Shown one piece after another: positions 33,871 to 49,343 of a stretch of DNA of 64,000 nt. Each line of letters opens with the position of its first letter. Positions within the stretch are counted from its first letter, which is position 1. The translations under genes were made by a program, and so were the position numbers. Where the stretch lies: assembly GCA_013399015.1 (NCBI GenBank), contig VWZX01010739.1, positions 1 through 64,000 on the forward strand, written 5' to 3'. The stretch is from Galbula dea. Taxonomy: Eukaryota; Chordata; Aves; Piciformes; Galbulidae. The notes beneath the pieces are model-generated. The model saw only the letters and a list, made by a program, of their open reading frames with translations, did not search any database and was not told the origin of the DNA.

Positions 33871-34098
33871 ATTAACAATCATAATGATGATGCTTAGATA
33901 GCACATTTTATGTAAAGATCTCAAAGCATTTTCCATGGATTTAGTATTAATGCTCTTTATCTGTCAAGGTAATTCAGAACCATTATACATCTTTTGTATG
34001 TGTCTATGCTGAGACAGCTCAAACAAATGACAAGCCAAAGACTACAATAGCACACCAAAGTCACTGCTGAAAGCAAATGCCAGAGCCCACACTATAAC
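33871..34098 (-). repeat. MIR/L2-tail-like SINE relic, nearly full length
   Basis: The plus strand has gatagcacattttatgtaaa, gatctcaaagcattttccat, later gagacagctcaaacaaatga, caagccaaagactacaatag and caaatgccagagccc. These blocks match in order the reverse complement of a widespread amniote SINE/L2 tail ('tatagcacttttcatc...gatctcaaagcactttaca...gaggcacagagaggttaagtgacttgcccaaggtcacac...ggcagagcc'). It is the longest such relic seen here. Confidence 0.55.
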
Positions 34099-36589
34099 CA
34101 ACACATTTCATTGCAGCATCTGAAAACCCATTCAATGGGTTATCCAATTGTTATCCAATCTTATTAAGGCAAAGGTAAATGAAATAAAAAACTAATGTGC
34201 AGACTGAGCTCTTATTAAAGTCTGTAATGCATAAAATCCCAATGTAGGTGTAACCACTAGAGCATATTTCCTTTCTTCATTACCAGTGGAGAAGAGAGAA
34301 CTGGACATGATTGCTGGCTGGTCCAGACTCATTGTGTCATTCCAATCACTATAAGCCTCCCTTTTGCCATCGTGTATTTATGTCCTAAATAAGCCTCTTG
34401 TTCTTCCAGTTGCCTCTGAGGACTCCAAGAGTCCTCCAAGTATTCCATAGCTAATATTCAGGATATTTCAGATCTGAACAGCAATTTCTCTACTAACTTC
34501 AGAGCATCAACTTCATCTGCAGCTAATATTAATCAATATAGTGCTGATGCAGTCATAGACCTAGGCATATTTAAAGCAGTTGAAAATACAATAGATATAT
34601 ATTTTTATTTTAATAAGACCAATTTCTGCTATAGCTAATATAATATCTGGGCAGTCCTGCAAATGATAAGCAAAAGCAAAGTAATTTAGTGGTTATGTTG
34701 TACCTGGTATGTCCAGAAGAATCCTAAATTGGGCTAAGAAGACAGAAATCTGTATGACATATTGTAACTTTGTACTGCGTGGTAACAAAGCAACACAGAG
34801 CTTTGTGTCACGATCTGGAGGATGGCTTAGAGCAGGCATGAAGAGCTATAAATACCACATCTTCTAAAAGAAAGTGGCAGACAGTCACAGGAACTTAAGA
34901 ACAATGACTTTTAAAGAGAAAGAGAACTTTTTATGAGAAAGAATCACAGCTTATAATGATTAATGTAAGTTCCTGTTTCGGAGACAGGTGTTATTAGATG
35001 ACCTGAACCCAATTTAGCTTTCATTTATATCTATGTTAACATCATGTGCTTCAGTAATGCACTGCTGGCTCAGCCCAGTGGAATAAAGAACAGAGCTAAC
35101 TTCCCTGTGTATTCAGCTTGTCTCTTTCCTACTTCTTCAGTACATTTTTTCTAGAGATCAACCAATCTCTTTGCATTGAGATGATGGAGCACTTCTCAAT
35201 GCTGGGATTCTGTATACAATGAGCTGGGTTTCAGAAGCAGCTAAAACCAGTAAGATCTCTAGTCTCCTTTGAAAGACAAGGTGATTCTGATACTCCTACA
35301 TGGGTACCTTTCACTGTACAAATCTGACACTCAGAAATAGGTGAGCCACTTGGAAGGTCTTCACAATAGCTGCTGAGCATCTTCACTAGGGAGATTCACA
35401 AGCACATAGGCCAGGATAAGCCTTCTACATGGATGGTATGAGACTAATGATGTGACAGGATGGCACTGCCTGTGCATCACTTCATATGCCATTGGAGTGA
35501 ATACACAACAGAAAGGAGCACTCCTGACCACCTCTTACCCTCAGTTACTGATTCCCACTTCCAGTGTCAGCACAAGCACTGTGAGCATCTGAAATGAACT
35601 CCAGTCAGGAAAAAGGGAGCTGAGCAGGCAGACAGCCCATTCACAACTAACTAATTCAATTAATTAAATAATTAATTTTCACTCAGCTGCACTCATGGCC
35701 AGCAGAAAGTCAAAGATGTAAGCTCCACGTTAGTTAAACAGTCACAGAATTGCACCCTAGCTATTAACACATTGAGCACATTCATCACCCCCTTTTGGGT
35801 TTAGTAAATTGTTAAATCTGCTCACTCAGATCCCCTTTGGCAACACTGTTTGGATAGTCTTTAGATTTTGCCTCATTCTTTGTATAGATATAGACAAATT
35901 TCTGCCAACAAAGGAACAGAAGTACCCACAGAAAGAAAGTGTCACCCCTGGCTCAACAAAAACACATGCTCTTTCCCATTAAGCACAGAGAGATGTCTGG
36001 GTATCTTCTGTACAATCCTGAGGAAATCTCAATTCAACAATTATCTGGATTTTTCTGCTACAGGGAAGTTTTGTATCTCACAAGCTTATAGCCTTTCGTA
36101 AATATAAAGAAACTGTAGTCAACAGCAACTGTAGCAGTCACACTAGGATTTTCAGTATGGATGATTGCAAAAAGGCAAATAAGTCTACAAAAACCTTGTT
36201 ACTTATCAAGATCCACATCAGAATGATGAATTGGCTGAATATTGAAAGAGACAAACCCAGTAACTTCAACAGCTTTAGGTGAGTTTCAGATGATTTCTAG
36301 ATGTCAGACTGCTATATCAGTTCTACATTCAGAACTCATCTTTCCCATGTTTGCTTTTCACACCGGAGAGATGAAAATTGTTCCTGCTCCTTTTACAGCC
36401 AACATCAACAGCCAACATGGACTGAACTCAACAGTTATTATTACAACTTTTATTTTAGAGAGTGCATTTTCCAAGTTTGTCCTGTCTCCTGATTACTAGA
36501 GGAGATCAGAAAATGTATTTTCTTTTTCACAGTGCTTCATCCTAAGGTGAAAAGTTCAGAAAGACTCTGAAGTCAAGAATACTGAAACT

Positions 36590-36700
36590 GTGTTGAAATG
36601 ACAGGACATGATTTCATCATTTTCTATCAAAATGAAATGTTTAGACATCACAGCAAATAAAAACATCCATTTGCTGACTTAAATGTTTGTTTCAAGACAG
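36590..36700. repeat. AT-rich ancient repeat similar to 16541-16700
   Basis: The segment contains tttctatcaaaatgaaatgt and ttagacatcacagc, echoing the 'aaaacatttcattttggaaatgtc' wording of the element near 16.6 kb. Support is weak. Confidence 0.25.
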
Positions 36701-38179
36701 ACCAAAATTATTTGGGATGGAATAGGACAATTCAGCTGGTGAGAGAAAGCACATTACATTGTGGAAAAACATGGCATGAACTTGATTTTCACTGAACCCT
36801 CAAGGCAGAGATTTATTTTCCCATTATAAAAATCATCCCTACACAATCACATTCTGTCTAGACAAAATCCCTTTTGCTGATGGGAAAGTGTTTTCTTTGA
36901 TATTATTCAACAAACTATGCAGATTACATCTGCTTTTTCCTTCTGTTTGGGTCCTCTGAACCCAGGTGACCAAAACCCACTTGACAACCTCATCTGACTG
37001 TGATATTGCACATTCTGGTTAGCTAAGTTCAATAGATCACTGCTTCTGAAAGAGCAGCTTGCTCTACCTCACTCTTCCCCCCATCCTGCTTTGCTTTGCT
37101 CCCACTGCAGGATGCTTTCTCCTTCCCCATCCTTCTCCCTCCATGAATTGACTGGAGCAAGCACCATGACAGGGTGAATACCTGCCTTCTCCCTTTTGAC
37201 TAGGTGAGTTGTTAGACTCCCTCAAGCCATAACATACATCTCAAATCACTCTTAGCTTGGCTTAAAATTAAGAGATCACAGAAACTGAGTTCTTCATAGT
37301 CTTATTTTTAATTTTTTGTGTGTCCCTGCATTTTGGGGCCCACATCTTTCACCTGCAACCACAAAGGTTTGCTTTCCAGTTGAAAGCTGGAACTGAAAAC
37401 TTTTGTAATCATATGCATCCAAGCATGTGTTGTACAAAACAGTATAAATGGACTGCCACTAACAATATGGTTGTGAAATCTGCAGCATGGGAACTGCCAA
37501 TCACAAACTAAGGAGCAGATAAAATCCTGGACTCGATTATCTTCTCCCTTTGATTTTTCACTCTGTTATTGCACAGACTTTAGAAGAATTCAACTTTTCC
37601 CTGAAGTGCACTAGTGTAATGGAGAAAAGAAACAGCTGTCAAAAATCTGATGTTTTGAAACACTGGCTGCTTCAGGCTATTTTAACTGCTCTGACACTTC
37701 AGTTTTTGTAAAGTCTGTCACTTGATTAAAAAAGTTATTTTGCCACTGATAAAACCACACTAAGTGTGATTGAAAGATTTATTAGTCTGCAGTAATATTT
37801 TACAAATTGCCATTTTTTAAATCCCCTTTAATGCAGTCCAAAGTGAACAGAACAAAGCAGCTACCAACACTTTGCTTAATCAGCAATAACTTCCCAACCT
37901 GTAGCTGTGGCTGGAGCACTCTGGCTTTGTGATGCTGCAGCTGCTTGATGAGCAGCAAGCAGGGGTAAAACAGACTTTCAAAATGAAAGATCAAAAGATG
38001 TTGATTTTTCCTCTCCTCTCATTCTTGATTTTATTCTTGATTTAAGTCATCTTGAGAATTTGATCCATATTAACAACTCAGTAAAAAAGTCTGCTTAACA
38101 AACTCTCTCTTTGCCATGAGGTCAGTAAGAGTTTTATCATACACTTCAGTGGTCAGAACTTCTTCATAGCATTTTGGAA

Positions 38180-38232
38180 TTCTCAGCTTTTCTGTGTCTC
38201 AAGTTCCTCATTTGTGAAACAAAGTCTACAAC
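38180..38232 (+). repeat. Short MIR-like relic
   Basis: The string ttctgtgtctcaagttcctc, followed by atttgtgaaacaaagtct, resembles the MIR phrase 'ctctgtgcctcagtttcctcatctgtaaaatg'. Only about 50 bp is recognisable. Confidence 0.45.
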
Positions 38233-40919
38233 ATGAATCCATTTTTGGGTGTGGCTACTCTCTTTTGGTGGACTAAATAATTTCAGATAGTTGTTTGTCA
38301 ATAAAAGTATTGTTTCAATGGACTACATTCTGTCCTGACTTATGCAGCCAAGGTCAATAATGCAACCAAGTTCAGAGAGCTTGGCAGAAAACAAGTCAGT
38401 ACAAAATTTAGTCCTGCTCTGTAAAGTTCTTCAAAGTCTCAAATAAAAGGACTAGTAAATGTGGCCCCTGAAACTAAAAGAAGAATGAGACATCCTCATT
38501 CTGCAAGGAAAATGAGGTCACACTCATCATTAATCAACACCAAAAAAACCAGGAATAAAAAGCTAAGCCACAAAGATGTATTCAATCTGTTATATGCTAC
38601 CTGAGAGATACATTGAAAATCAACAACACTAAAGACACAAAGAAATGTAATCTTTATATTTCAATAGCATTTTAAGTAGACTTTTTCCTCCATTTTATAT
38701 TCACTACTGTAATGCCCAGAGAACAGAAACTCTAATTACTGTAGCATGCTGAAGGCTGGCCAGTAATTATGTACCTCTATCTTCATTAGATAAGATGACT
38801 GTGAATAAAGCTTGGTCTGAAACAGAGCAGGTAAATTGGAAACTCAGAGACACATTTTCAATTAAGAGCTGACTTTAAACTGGCAACTGATTTTAATGCT
38901 GCTGAAACCTGCCTTCCTGCTGTGGAGGAGTGAACTCTAGTGGGATGTTTGCAGAAGCCCAGTATGTCTTGATCTTGATCTCCTGTCTTGACATAGGGCT
39001 ATCATCAGCATGGTTGTGCTATGGCAGATAGATGAATGATATTAAGCACACAAGCCTTTACTGGTGTATTGTTGCACTTGCAATTAATGATAGACATACC
39101 TTTAGCAGTACTACCACTTTAACCCCTCTGCCAGGGTGGGAGCTGAGCATATTGTACACTGCAAACTGTTGCAGATCTCTCTCAGACAAAATCATTACAC
39201 AAAGATCCAATGAACAGGGCAGATCCTTCTGATAAACTAAAACCTCAGAAAACAAAACTGAGTTTTAAAATATCTTCCAAAGGATATATTTGCTTTCAAA
39301 TTCTTTTTTTCCAATCCTGTGAAAAAACTAAAATGTAGCTTAATGAAGACTATTAACTTCCACAACACAAGGATCCCAAATTATTTCTTTGTATTTTTAG
39401 ACCCAGATTCAGTCCAACACTTTGCTATGTTTGATTTACCAGACTCAAAAGTCCTTCATACAAAATAAAAGAAAAAAAGGTCTTTGTTAGGACAGCCAGA
39501 GAGACACAATTAATTAGAAAATACCAACCTGGTGGCTATTCTGATAAGTAAAAGCCTTGAGTGGACTCTAAAAGAGAAGAAAGGTGCTGGACTTCAAAAT
39601 TGCTTGGGTTCATCTTGTGTATAAGAAATTACCATGAAGAAATTACTGAGGTCAAATGAGTGTAAAAACTGCCATTTTTTAACCAAAAAATCCATTAATA
39701 TCTGTTTAGACACAGCTCCAGAAAGATCATTTAAACCTATACCTGGTTTTGTTCTTCAGTTTCTTTGCTCCAAGTTGTCCCTCCCTCTGTGACATGAAGT
39801 CACTAAACTTGTAGGCATGTCAAACTCCCAGCAGTGTCCCATGACAGTAACACCCAAGCACTACACTCATCTTTGCACATAAAGGCAAAATTATCCTCTA
39901 GGAAGAGTCTTATTCAGCTCAAGGGACTCAGGGAGGCTTTGGAGTTAAACACTACCCTTGGCTGCTGGAATCCAAATTAAAATGAACTAACATAACAAGG
40001 AGAAAGATTAGCAATCCAGTCAGCTTTAGGCTAAGGCAAATTTCACAAAGGCCAAGTCCCCAATATGGTGCAGTTCACAGAAGTTAATGGGATGAGAGTG
40101 ATTTCCAGCAGCTGGAGAGGTGGCCTGGAGTATTTGTAATCGTTTTGTGACATGCTGGTTATGTTAAAAAAAAAAGGAAAATCAATTTTAACTTTTCTTT
40201 GTAGCCTTGTCTCTTGTTTCCTCTTCTCAAGTGACAGGCACAGATGAGCTTGGGAAAAGAGCAAAGCTGCTGTAGACAAGGAACATTTCTGTCACTGTGC
40301 TGGAATACCTGCTACTGTATCTCCCACCATCACCACTGCTGACTGTGTCCTTCCACTACCATTAACATGTGTTAACCATTAACCAAGCTGAGTAGGAACA
40401 TGCAGAACTTCTTATAAGCTTTTAGTTGTAATATTGGTGCAAGCTGAAAGCCTTCAAGAAGTAGCAATTTTCCTGAAGGTCCAGTCTGACCCTAAGATTT
40501 TAGTAATAAAAAAGCACTTAAAGGCATCCCTGCAAACTCTCTCCTTACCACTGCCTAGGAAAGTACACACTATGAGTCAACACTAACAGCAGCATTATAT
40601 ATTATTGCCTGCCATTCATCTTTCAAGGAAGTTTAGGTTACTGAGCTGTTGTACAGAGTAAATCCACTGGTCAAGGGTTTCATCCAGTAGTTCCCAGTTC
40701 ATGATTGATGTCCAACATGTTTCCTCTGAGACACCCTAGAAGCAACTGTGATCAAAGAAAATTCCAGATTTAGAGCTAATGTTGTTTGCAATACCCTACT
40801 GGGTCAGTACCAACAAGAGTCATACAAAACCTGTTCCAATGTCATAAACCAACTTCAGAGCAATTACTTCTTTCCCTAGAACATCAGCTGACCACATTCC
40901 TGAACCTACACAGCCACTA

Positions 40920-41336
<417 letters not shown>

Positions 41337-44300
41337 CTAAGATATCAAAAAGAAAAGCCCTTTAGTTAATATATTTTGCTATTAATCCATTAGTACCACA
41401 TAGAATCAGCTTTAATTTCTAATGGCTATGTCAACAACTGTTCCAAGGGCAGCAGGCAGGAAAGACAATTTTTCTCCCTTCAGTCCTGGAACCAAACTCC
41501 CAGCTCTGATTCAGGGCTCTTAAGACATTTGTCATGCCCTAATTGCTATTTCATGAATGCTCATCAAGCATCAAAGCAAACTAACACCCAAGGAATGACC
41601 TTGCACCACGTAAACAAGATGCACCTTGCATATAGCAACAGTGAAATCTCCATCTTCAGGAGCTCACTAATGACCTTGCTGATCACATAAAAGCAGTCTT
41701 AAGTCTTGCTGTTTTACCCACAAAAATGTTTGCTGAAAGGTTTTCTACAAATACTGAAATTCTATTACACTATTGTCAACATTTAGACCAAAGAAATACT
41801 GCATCATTGTTAGGGAACAAGTTTGGATTGAGGATACTCAGAAAACCACTTTGCCCCAAAAGTCCTGGGTGATGTTTTTCAAGCCCCTGTAGTGGAAAGT
41901 GTTTTCTGCAGTACATACACTTTCTAACTTCCAGCCTGTGGACAGCCTGCACAGGGCTAACAGCTGCTACAAAAGCCATCTGACAGCACATTCAACCGTC
42001 CGGCACACAGGGCGTGCTCTAGAATGGCCTCTGACTGCACTTTTGCTTGGACACTCCAGCTGGCTGTGTGCATGGAAGCAACTCTAGTCTTATAGGCAGG
42101 CTTTAGGCTGCTCCCTGGGAAGCAATATTGGCAGATTCAACAGTTCACAGCCTGAAAAATAGGCTAGTGGCACTGTCTGTCATGACAAATAAGATCTGGT
42201 TTCCCCTGCTCTGCCTTCTAGGGAATCAGTTCAGGAGTGCCACCATTCTGGTCCTGTGTACATGACTACATCTACCACAGAACTGGAGGCAAACAGACCT
42301 TTGTCAAGTTTTCTAGGACTAATCTGGCTCTTGTTGGGTAGTGGTGGGCAACCAGTTGTTCACAACTATTTATCTACCTTTTAATGAAGCTCGTGCAAAT
42401 CATCCTCTCCTAAAAAGGAGAGATGCTGAGAAAGGTCTGGGCTCTTTTAAAAAGACAGGTTCTGCAGTGATCCATGTCTCTGGCACATCACTGTTGTGAT
42501 GATTACAGCAAAATACATTCCTTCTCTTTATCACTTCTAATTTAAGTTCTGATTATGTGAAGAGTACAAGACTAAACAGTGCTCTCTGTTACCTGGGTGT
42601 CACATCGGTCTCACACAGCAGATGTCACTGACTTGTGCCAAGATACACAGACAGCAGAAACTGCTGCCTGAATTCTTCTGCTCCTAATTGCAAGATAATG
42701 CTAATTCCTGGAAAGGTCTCTGAGCTTTCCAGAACTGTGCCTGTGAATCACAAACTATGCCACAGAACATGAGGCTCTTGATTTCTGCTGGCTTTTGTGA
42801 AAGAAAGGCTTCCACAGCCCCCCAAGTGCTAACTTCTCATTATCTAAGTAGCTCACTCTATGAGCTCTGAGACTGACCTGATTTTACTTGTGGAATACAA
42901 CAAGGTGGGAGACTGAAACCAAGTCACCAGAAGATGATGACTCCCTCTACTGCCTCTTGGGCTAAAGAGGAGAAGCTGAGATTTCTCTCATCTAAAGGAT
43001 ATAGATCAAAAAGACTACTTAAAGAAACAGAATCACTGTATTCAGACTCAAAGCAATATTTAAGGAAAGAAAAAACCTCAACCTCCTGGTCTTATGATAG
43101 CTGCTTTGCTAAAGTTGCCCCATCCTCACCATGCTCTTTAGGGGAGGGTGGAACAGGATTTCACAAAAAGAGAACTTAAGAAGAAAATCCTCTCCCTCCC
43201 ACAGCACAAAAGCCCTTCAGGTATTTTGAAATTATAATTCATACAAAGGTGAGAATATCTGCCTGTACAGTAAGGCCCTTCTTTCTTGAGTGTATATTTG
43301 TTCTCAGTAGAGAATGCATTATTCAGGCAACTGAGATCCCAGAAAGATTTGCAACTCAGTTTCCAGGTTCTTTTATTTTTTTTTTCCACATCTGGGCTTT
43401 TCAGCACAGTTACTGCATGCAGGTTATTTAGATACCTCTGCCACTTTCTGTAGGTTCCATGGAGCTGCAAATGGAGGCAGCTTGACAGAAAAAGAGCTAT
43501 TAAACATCCACCATAATTACAGAATCCAGGCAATAGGTCCTGATTTTGCCAACACTTGGGCATGGATCTCATTTCATTGGAACATTTGAGGCTTTAACAT
43601 ATGCTTAGCTACTTGCACCTTGTACCAAGCTGAAAAGACCTACTCCTACAAGTAGGAATGTCCTTTCTCCTCCAGTTAATACATTACAGTATGACCCTTG
43701 CAATTATTTTATAAAGCAAAGGGAAGTTTAATAACCAAACCTTTGAAACAGTGTGATTAATGAGGTCTGCCTACCAAAGGCAAATGTAATTTCCTCTGGT
43801 AAGAGCTAGTAACTGAGAATGATCCTCACAAGCTTCATGAATTTCTTTCAAGTTCCTGAATTTTCCAAGTACTAGCTTTGGGTATTCTGAACACAGGCTA
43901 TATCCTAATGTACCTGTTACCTTCAGCTTTATGGAAACAAAGGCAAAAGCAGGCTACTTAGGACAACCAGCCTCTTTCACTGGCACTACCCTGTTTTCCT
44001 TCTCAGCTACCTTCTGAAAGCACATGTTTCTGAAAGCATGCCTAATCCATCAGGAATTTCTGCATGTCCAGACTCTCAGTTGGCTTCAAAGCTCAGTGAC
44101 ATGCTCTCAGTCCTGCCCCAGAGCCTCCTGTCTGAGGCTACAGTCTTACAGATCTGTACTTAACCCAACTGTGTGAGTAATCACAATAACTTCAATGAAT
44201 TAAGAGTATTTAAATGCAAGGTGGTGAGCATATTCATACCTGATTCTAAGGTAAGGAAGAAAATTCTTGTGTTCTATCTATCCAAAGTCAAAGATCTCCA

Positions 44301-44754
44301 AGTTTTGTAGTTTCTGTCTGTATTCATGTTCTAGATGTATGTCCAGAAACAGAGAGTTTCCAGAACTGTGCAGGGTCCATAACAGCACAATGCACAGCAC
44401 ATGAAACTGTTGCTGATTCTTAGTCATGAAAAAAATATCACCAAAACAATCTTTATCCTCTCTCTTTCCAAAAGAAATGAGGGAGGTGAGGAACAAGAAG
44501 AAACACCTGGAATTCATACCAATGTCTGTGGTGGATTTTTGATTGACTTTCTATTAGCAATTATTGCTCACTCCCTGAAAGACGAATCCACCCACATACA
44601 GTAAAAGAAAGTCAAAGCAAACTGGCAAGGGCCTAAAGCTGTGCTAAGCCACACTAGAATAACTGAGCTTATGCTCTGCTTGCAGAGTTTTCAGTACCTC
44701 TACATGGATAGATTTGGAGGATGGTATCTTTAGGCACCTGGTTTGCACCTCACC

Positions 44755-44822
44755 CCCGAATATAAAGGCATAATAATCATTTACACCAATTTACACAGCA
44801 GGGGCAGAGTAAAATTCTTCTT
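44755..44822. repeat. Possible ancient amniote repeat
   Basis: The phrase catttacaccaatttacacagcaggggcagagtaaaa is close in wording to the 'ttacacyggtgtaaatcaggagtaactcc' motif scattered in bird and turtle genomes. This is a weak, memory-based match. Confidence 0.25.
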
Positions 44823-47800
44823 CAGTCATTTGTTTAATGGCTAGGAAGGGCTTAATGCTCCCCTGGTGAAAGGATATAAAAATTATTTCATTTTGAGGAA
44901 ACAAACATGATGCTTATTTAGCTATACAGAGATTTATAATTCAGAGTCTCAGCATGTAAAAACTGTAAATCTAAATAGTTACTAATTTTAAAGTGTTGCT
45001 TTTGCTGCTTCAGTGATAAAGGAATCTTCTGAAGAAATATTATATTCTTGATCCATAACTAACATAGATTACAGGAAATACAATGTCAAGGCATTGCAAG
45101 ATGGCAATAGTTATGCTTTTGCAAAGCTACAGCCAAATACTCTAATGGCTAAAAGTTGACTCCCTGAGCAGCTATTAAAAAGATGCTAAACTTCTCTTAA
45201 CTATTATGAAGCAAATCTCTATAATTCACATGGGCCTAACTCCCCAAATAATAAAATGAAATAATAAACAGAGAAAAACATTTTTCTCTATGTAATAGAA
45301 ATGGAAGACCAGGTAATCTTTATCCTGAAATTGCTACCACATTAAAAAAACTGTAATACTTTTAAAGAAGGTTCTGGAGTGAACATTCTTTGCCTACTGT
45401 AAAGATTCATATTAAATAACTGAGCATATTAAGCCCTCCAGCAGAAACATATTCAGAAGATGTACACAGTAAGCATCTATTTAAGTAGAAATGCAGAAGT
45501 GAATACCTATTAGCTCTTTCAATTTTAATTGGTAGCTTCCCTGCAATTTAATTTCCCTTTGGACATCTTTTGCCTTATAATTCCTAGGGTGAAGGAAAGG
45601 ACTTTAACAATATCATTATAAATCTTAAGGAATTTATTTTTCTCTCCATATACACAGTATTTCCTATTGTTTGTCTTAATAATGACTTTTAAAAGAAATA
45701 AATACATGACTAACTCATGCTTAGCTTTGAGGCCTCACATCAGATTTATATGACAAAAAAAGAGTTTAATACTGTCAGTTTGGTTTTTTTTTTCTCCCAA
45801 AAGCATTTTAGCAGGATTCAATACATCATGCTAATGCCAAATCCCTGTTAGCCCTCACAAACCTTACAACACTACAGGCAGCAGTGAGTAAGGCATCAGC
45901 TTGTTCTCAAAAAAGACTACAGACCTGTTTCTTCTAAATAACTTGGGCTAATCTACAGCTCATACTCTTCAGGAGAGGAAGGGCTTATCTTACTACAATA
46001 CACAAGGGGAGAAAACAGTATCAAAAAGTCCTCACAAAACTACAATACTTGTTCTATAAGCACAGCAGATGTCCAGTTACATTTTTATCACAGTAGTGGA
46101 GTATATTTCTGTAGGCTACATATCTAACTTCTAAAATCAAACATGCTCCTTTTGGTTTTCAATAGGTATTTTGGCTTTTGGGTTTACTATGTACAGACAG
46201 CTATAGGGAAAAGAGTGAAATGACCATTGAAATGTCCTTAAGCCCAGGGTACACCACCAAATGAGAATGAATAGCTGCCTGAAAATCCACCCCATTTGGC
46301 ACCCATTAATATCCTCCATTTTCCTCTTTTTCTATTAATCAGCCTGTAGAGCATTAAACTCAGTCTACCATCTTGAATTTTTTCACTGTTTACTTTTAAG
46401 AGGCCTAGATTTTCCTCCTCTTCAACTAGCAGCCATCTTATTTATATCAGAGGATCCATGCTTCAGTCATGCATAACTAATTTCAAATCTTATTTAGCAT
46501 CAAGTCTCAGAATTAAAAAGCTAAGTGACAGCTGTTTAATTAACTCCTTAAGCTGATTAGAAAGCATTACAGAAATCCCCCCAAGGAAGAGTTTATAACT
46601 GTCAAGAGAGCCTAAGGCCATGTTAATGCTTCTGTTTAAATTTAGTAAGCTTCTAAACCAATAAAGTCTAAATGCTTGACATCCTCATGGATGTGGTCAA
46701 ATTCAGCTTTTTTCCTCATGTTACCACTGCAAGGATAGGAAACAAAAACAACAACATAGGAGGGATTTGAAAAGTCAGAAAGCAGCAGTGAATAATAAAG
46801 TGAATAGATGCATCTCTCTAAGGGAGCTGCTGTGAGTTCATGCCACCTAGCACTCGATTAGACTGGATTAGTGCTCAACGCTGGAGTAAAGCTGAGCTTG
46901 CACCTTAAGTGCAGAGTCATCTCCCAGCTTCTAGTTGCAAGTATAAAGGTTTGTTCATTGGTTCTTAAAACTTAAATCCACCTTTAATGATAAGATTATG
47001 GTGGCTGAAGTACAAGTTTTAGAAGCAGCTGGTAGGGCTAGATACAGGGTGGTGCAGAGAAACTGGAAATGCTCCAAAGCAAATTTCCTCAATTGTCGTA
47101 TGTTATTGTCAGCTCTGAGCTTGCAGACAGCTTGAAATAAATAAAATCTATTTCTCATTTCTTTATTTGCCCTGAACTTTCTAAGCCTTTAGGATGCACT
47201 AAAAAAAAATCCCTGAGAAATTAGCTGCAATTCTTCTGTGTCCAAAGGAATAAAGGAACCGTGGCTAGAAATAACACAAAATAATTTGTAAGGTCTTTAC
47301 TATAAATAGAAGAGTTGCAAGTACGAGTTGAAATACTGTAAGGATGAGAAATGACAGTGAAAACTGAATGCAAAAATGTGAAAAGGCTGATATGAACCTT
47401 ACAGTTAGCTGTATGGTTTAATGTGTGCACCTTTCATTGTGCAAAGTGAAATCTGAAGTCACTGGGAAGGGGAGAGAGGAGAGGGATATAAAAGCAAATG
47501 AATCAGATTTAATTTAAGCACTTGCTACTTAATCAGTTTGCTTTTTTCCTCAATGCAGGCATAGGAGCTCCACAAGCAGATGTGCTGACACAGGGTTAAA
47601 AAGAAGCACCAACAGAAATCCAAATGCATGTTTCTCTGGATAGATCTACCTGCTGACTCCTAGTCACTTCCACACAACTGCTACAGAGAGAAAAATGGAT
47701 TTAGGGTTTTTTTAATAGCAAAATGCTGTTGCAAGCCCATTGTTTATAAAGAAATGGGTAGCAGAATCAATGCCTGGATATATTTTTCATTCTTTCTTCA

Positions 47801-49330
47801 GTCTTTAATTCCTGGAAAGTGACTCACCTCTAGCTACACTCTCACTCCTCCATTGGGGCAAAACCAATGCCTAAGGAGTGAGCAGTTTTGGCAAGGATGA
47901 GCAGTGAAACAAAGCCACATACACATGCAAAGCACAGCAATCACAATTCTCCAGTTAAAAACAGAGAGGAGCCAAAGGCTGGCTTATGCTGTAGGAAAAA
48001 AAGCAACATGGGATAATCACAGAGACTCTCTGCCTCTCCTACTGTCACACATGAGGCATTCAGGAAACCCATCTAATTATATTTAAAGTGAGAGTTAGCT
48101 TTTGCAAAGCCTTTTAGCTATTTCATATTTGTACTAATGAACTTTCATCTCTGTATAGATAGAATCTATCACTGCTAAGGTGGGGAGAGGGAAGAAAAGC
48201 TAAATACTTCAGACAGTGCTGTGTAGTAAATAGGGAGAGGAGCACAATAATAGGTAGGTGTTAGGAAGGGAAAGTGGGATCATTAATAAGATGACCAGCA
48301 GTGAGAGGTGTCTCATTACACAGTCTGTGATGTTCACTAAAAAGCTGAAGAAGGGAAGAAAAGCATCTTAGAAGCAAAATCCAGGTGGTACTGCATCTGC
48401 CTTGGTGAAGTGAGGCTGCTGTTCAGACTCATTTCCCAGCTGTATGTTGGTACAGCTAGGCAGCCCTGGCTTGTGGACACTCCCTATTATTGCAGGATGC
48501 AATTCCACATCTTTAATTGCTGAAAAAGCCAGAAAACAAATTACATCATACCAAAGGGAAGAAAAATGCCTTTGCCTGCAGTGTTCCTTTTCCTTATGTT
48601 TGTCTGTGTCATGTATCCAGACTGGAACTGCTCAGAACAGGGATCTTTTTGTTTGGCATTTGTGCAGCATCCAGTCTGCAGTTCAGATCTGAGGTCAAGC
48701 TGCTGAACCAGCTAACAGGTAACAGTCCTCTTGAAGGTGGCAAGCACACAACAAATGCAAGAACAAAGTCAGGGTGACAAGACATTGCCTCTGGTTTTGG
48801 TACTAACTCCAATTTCCAGCTCTGCTGCTGGGATAAAACACGAGGTTTTAATGTTTCTAACTGTGACTTGTGTCATTTGAAGTCTGTGTTTCTGCTGAGG
48901 ATTTCTGGGAGCAGACAGCATACAGGCACACTATCTAGAGAGGGTAATGAACTATTTAGCAATGGGACAGTTTGTAACATTACCAGTAAGCTATCCAAGC
49001 CATACTGGATCTCCTTTATACTCAGCTGAGGAGTCAAACCTTCCCATGGGAGTTTTCACTTTTTCCTAGTTGTAGAGTCAATGCAAATTGTAATTTGTCT
49101 CAGGTTTTAAATGATGAAGTCTCTTTAATGCCTTGGTGTCTAACACTTAGGAATTGTGCTAGCATCCTTTTGGCAACTCATGTTTTGGTGTTTTGGTAGT
49201 GTGCAGTGCTAAGTTGGCTGCCACAATCTGTTTATCAGAGAGCTATGTAGTCTGTGAATTGTCAGGCTGCAGTTCTTCAGAGAAATTGCTAATTAACTCA
49301 CAGGCTCTAAACTGTAACTCCATGAGCTCT

Positions 49331-49343
49331 GTGTGTGTGTGTG
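49331..49343. repeat. Short (GT)n run
   Basis: The run has about six and a half GT units. It is of little note beyond being a potential marker; comparable short CA/GT runs occur near 11569 and 22990. Confidence 0.8.

Noticed and set aside
35650..35685. AT-rich ttaatt repeats considered as a matrix-attachment region or origin
   Set aside because: Short and of simple composition; nothing beyond AT content supports it.
43138..43572. 144-codon minus-strand frame
   Set aside because: There is no family resemblance, it lies in intron, and its length is only slightly above what chance gives in 64 kb.
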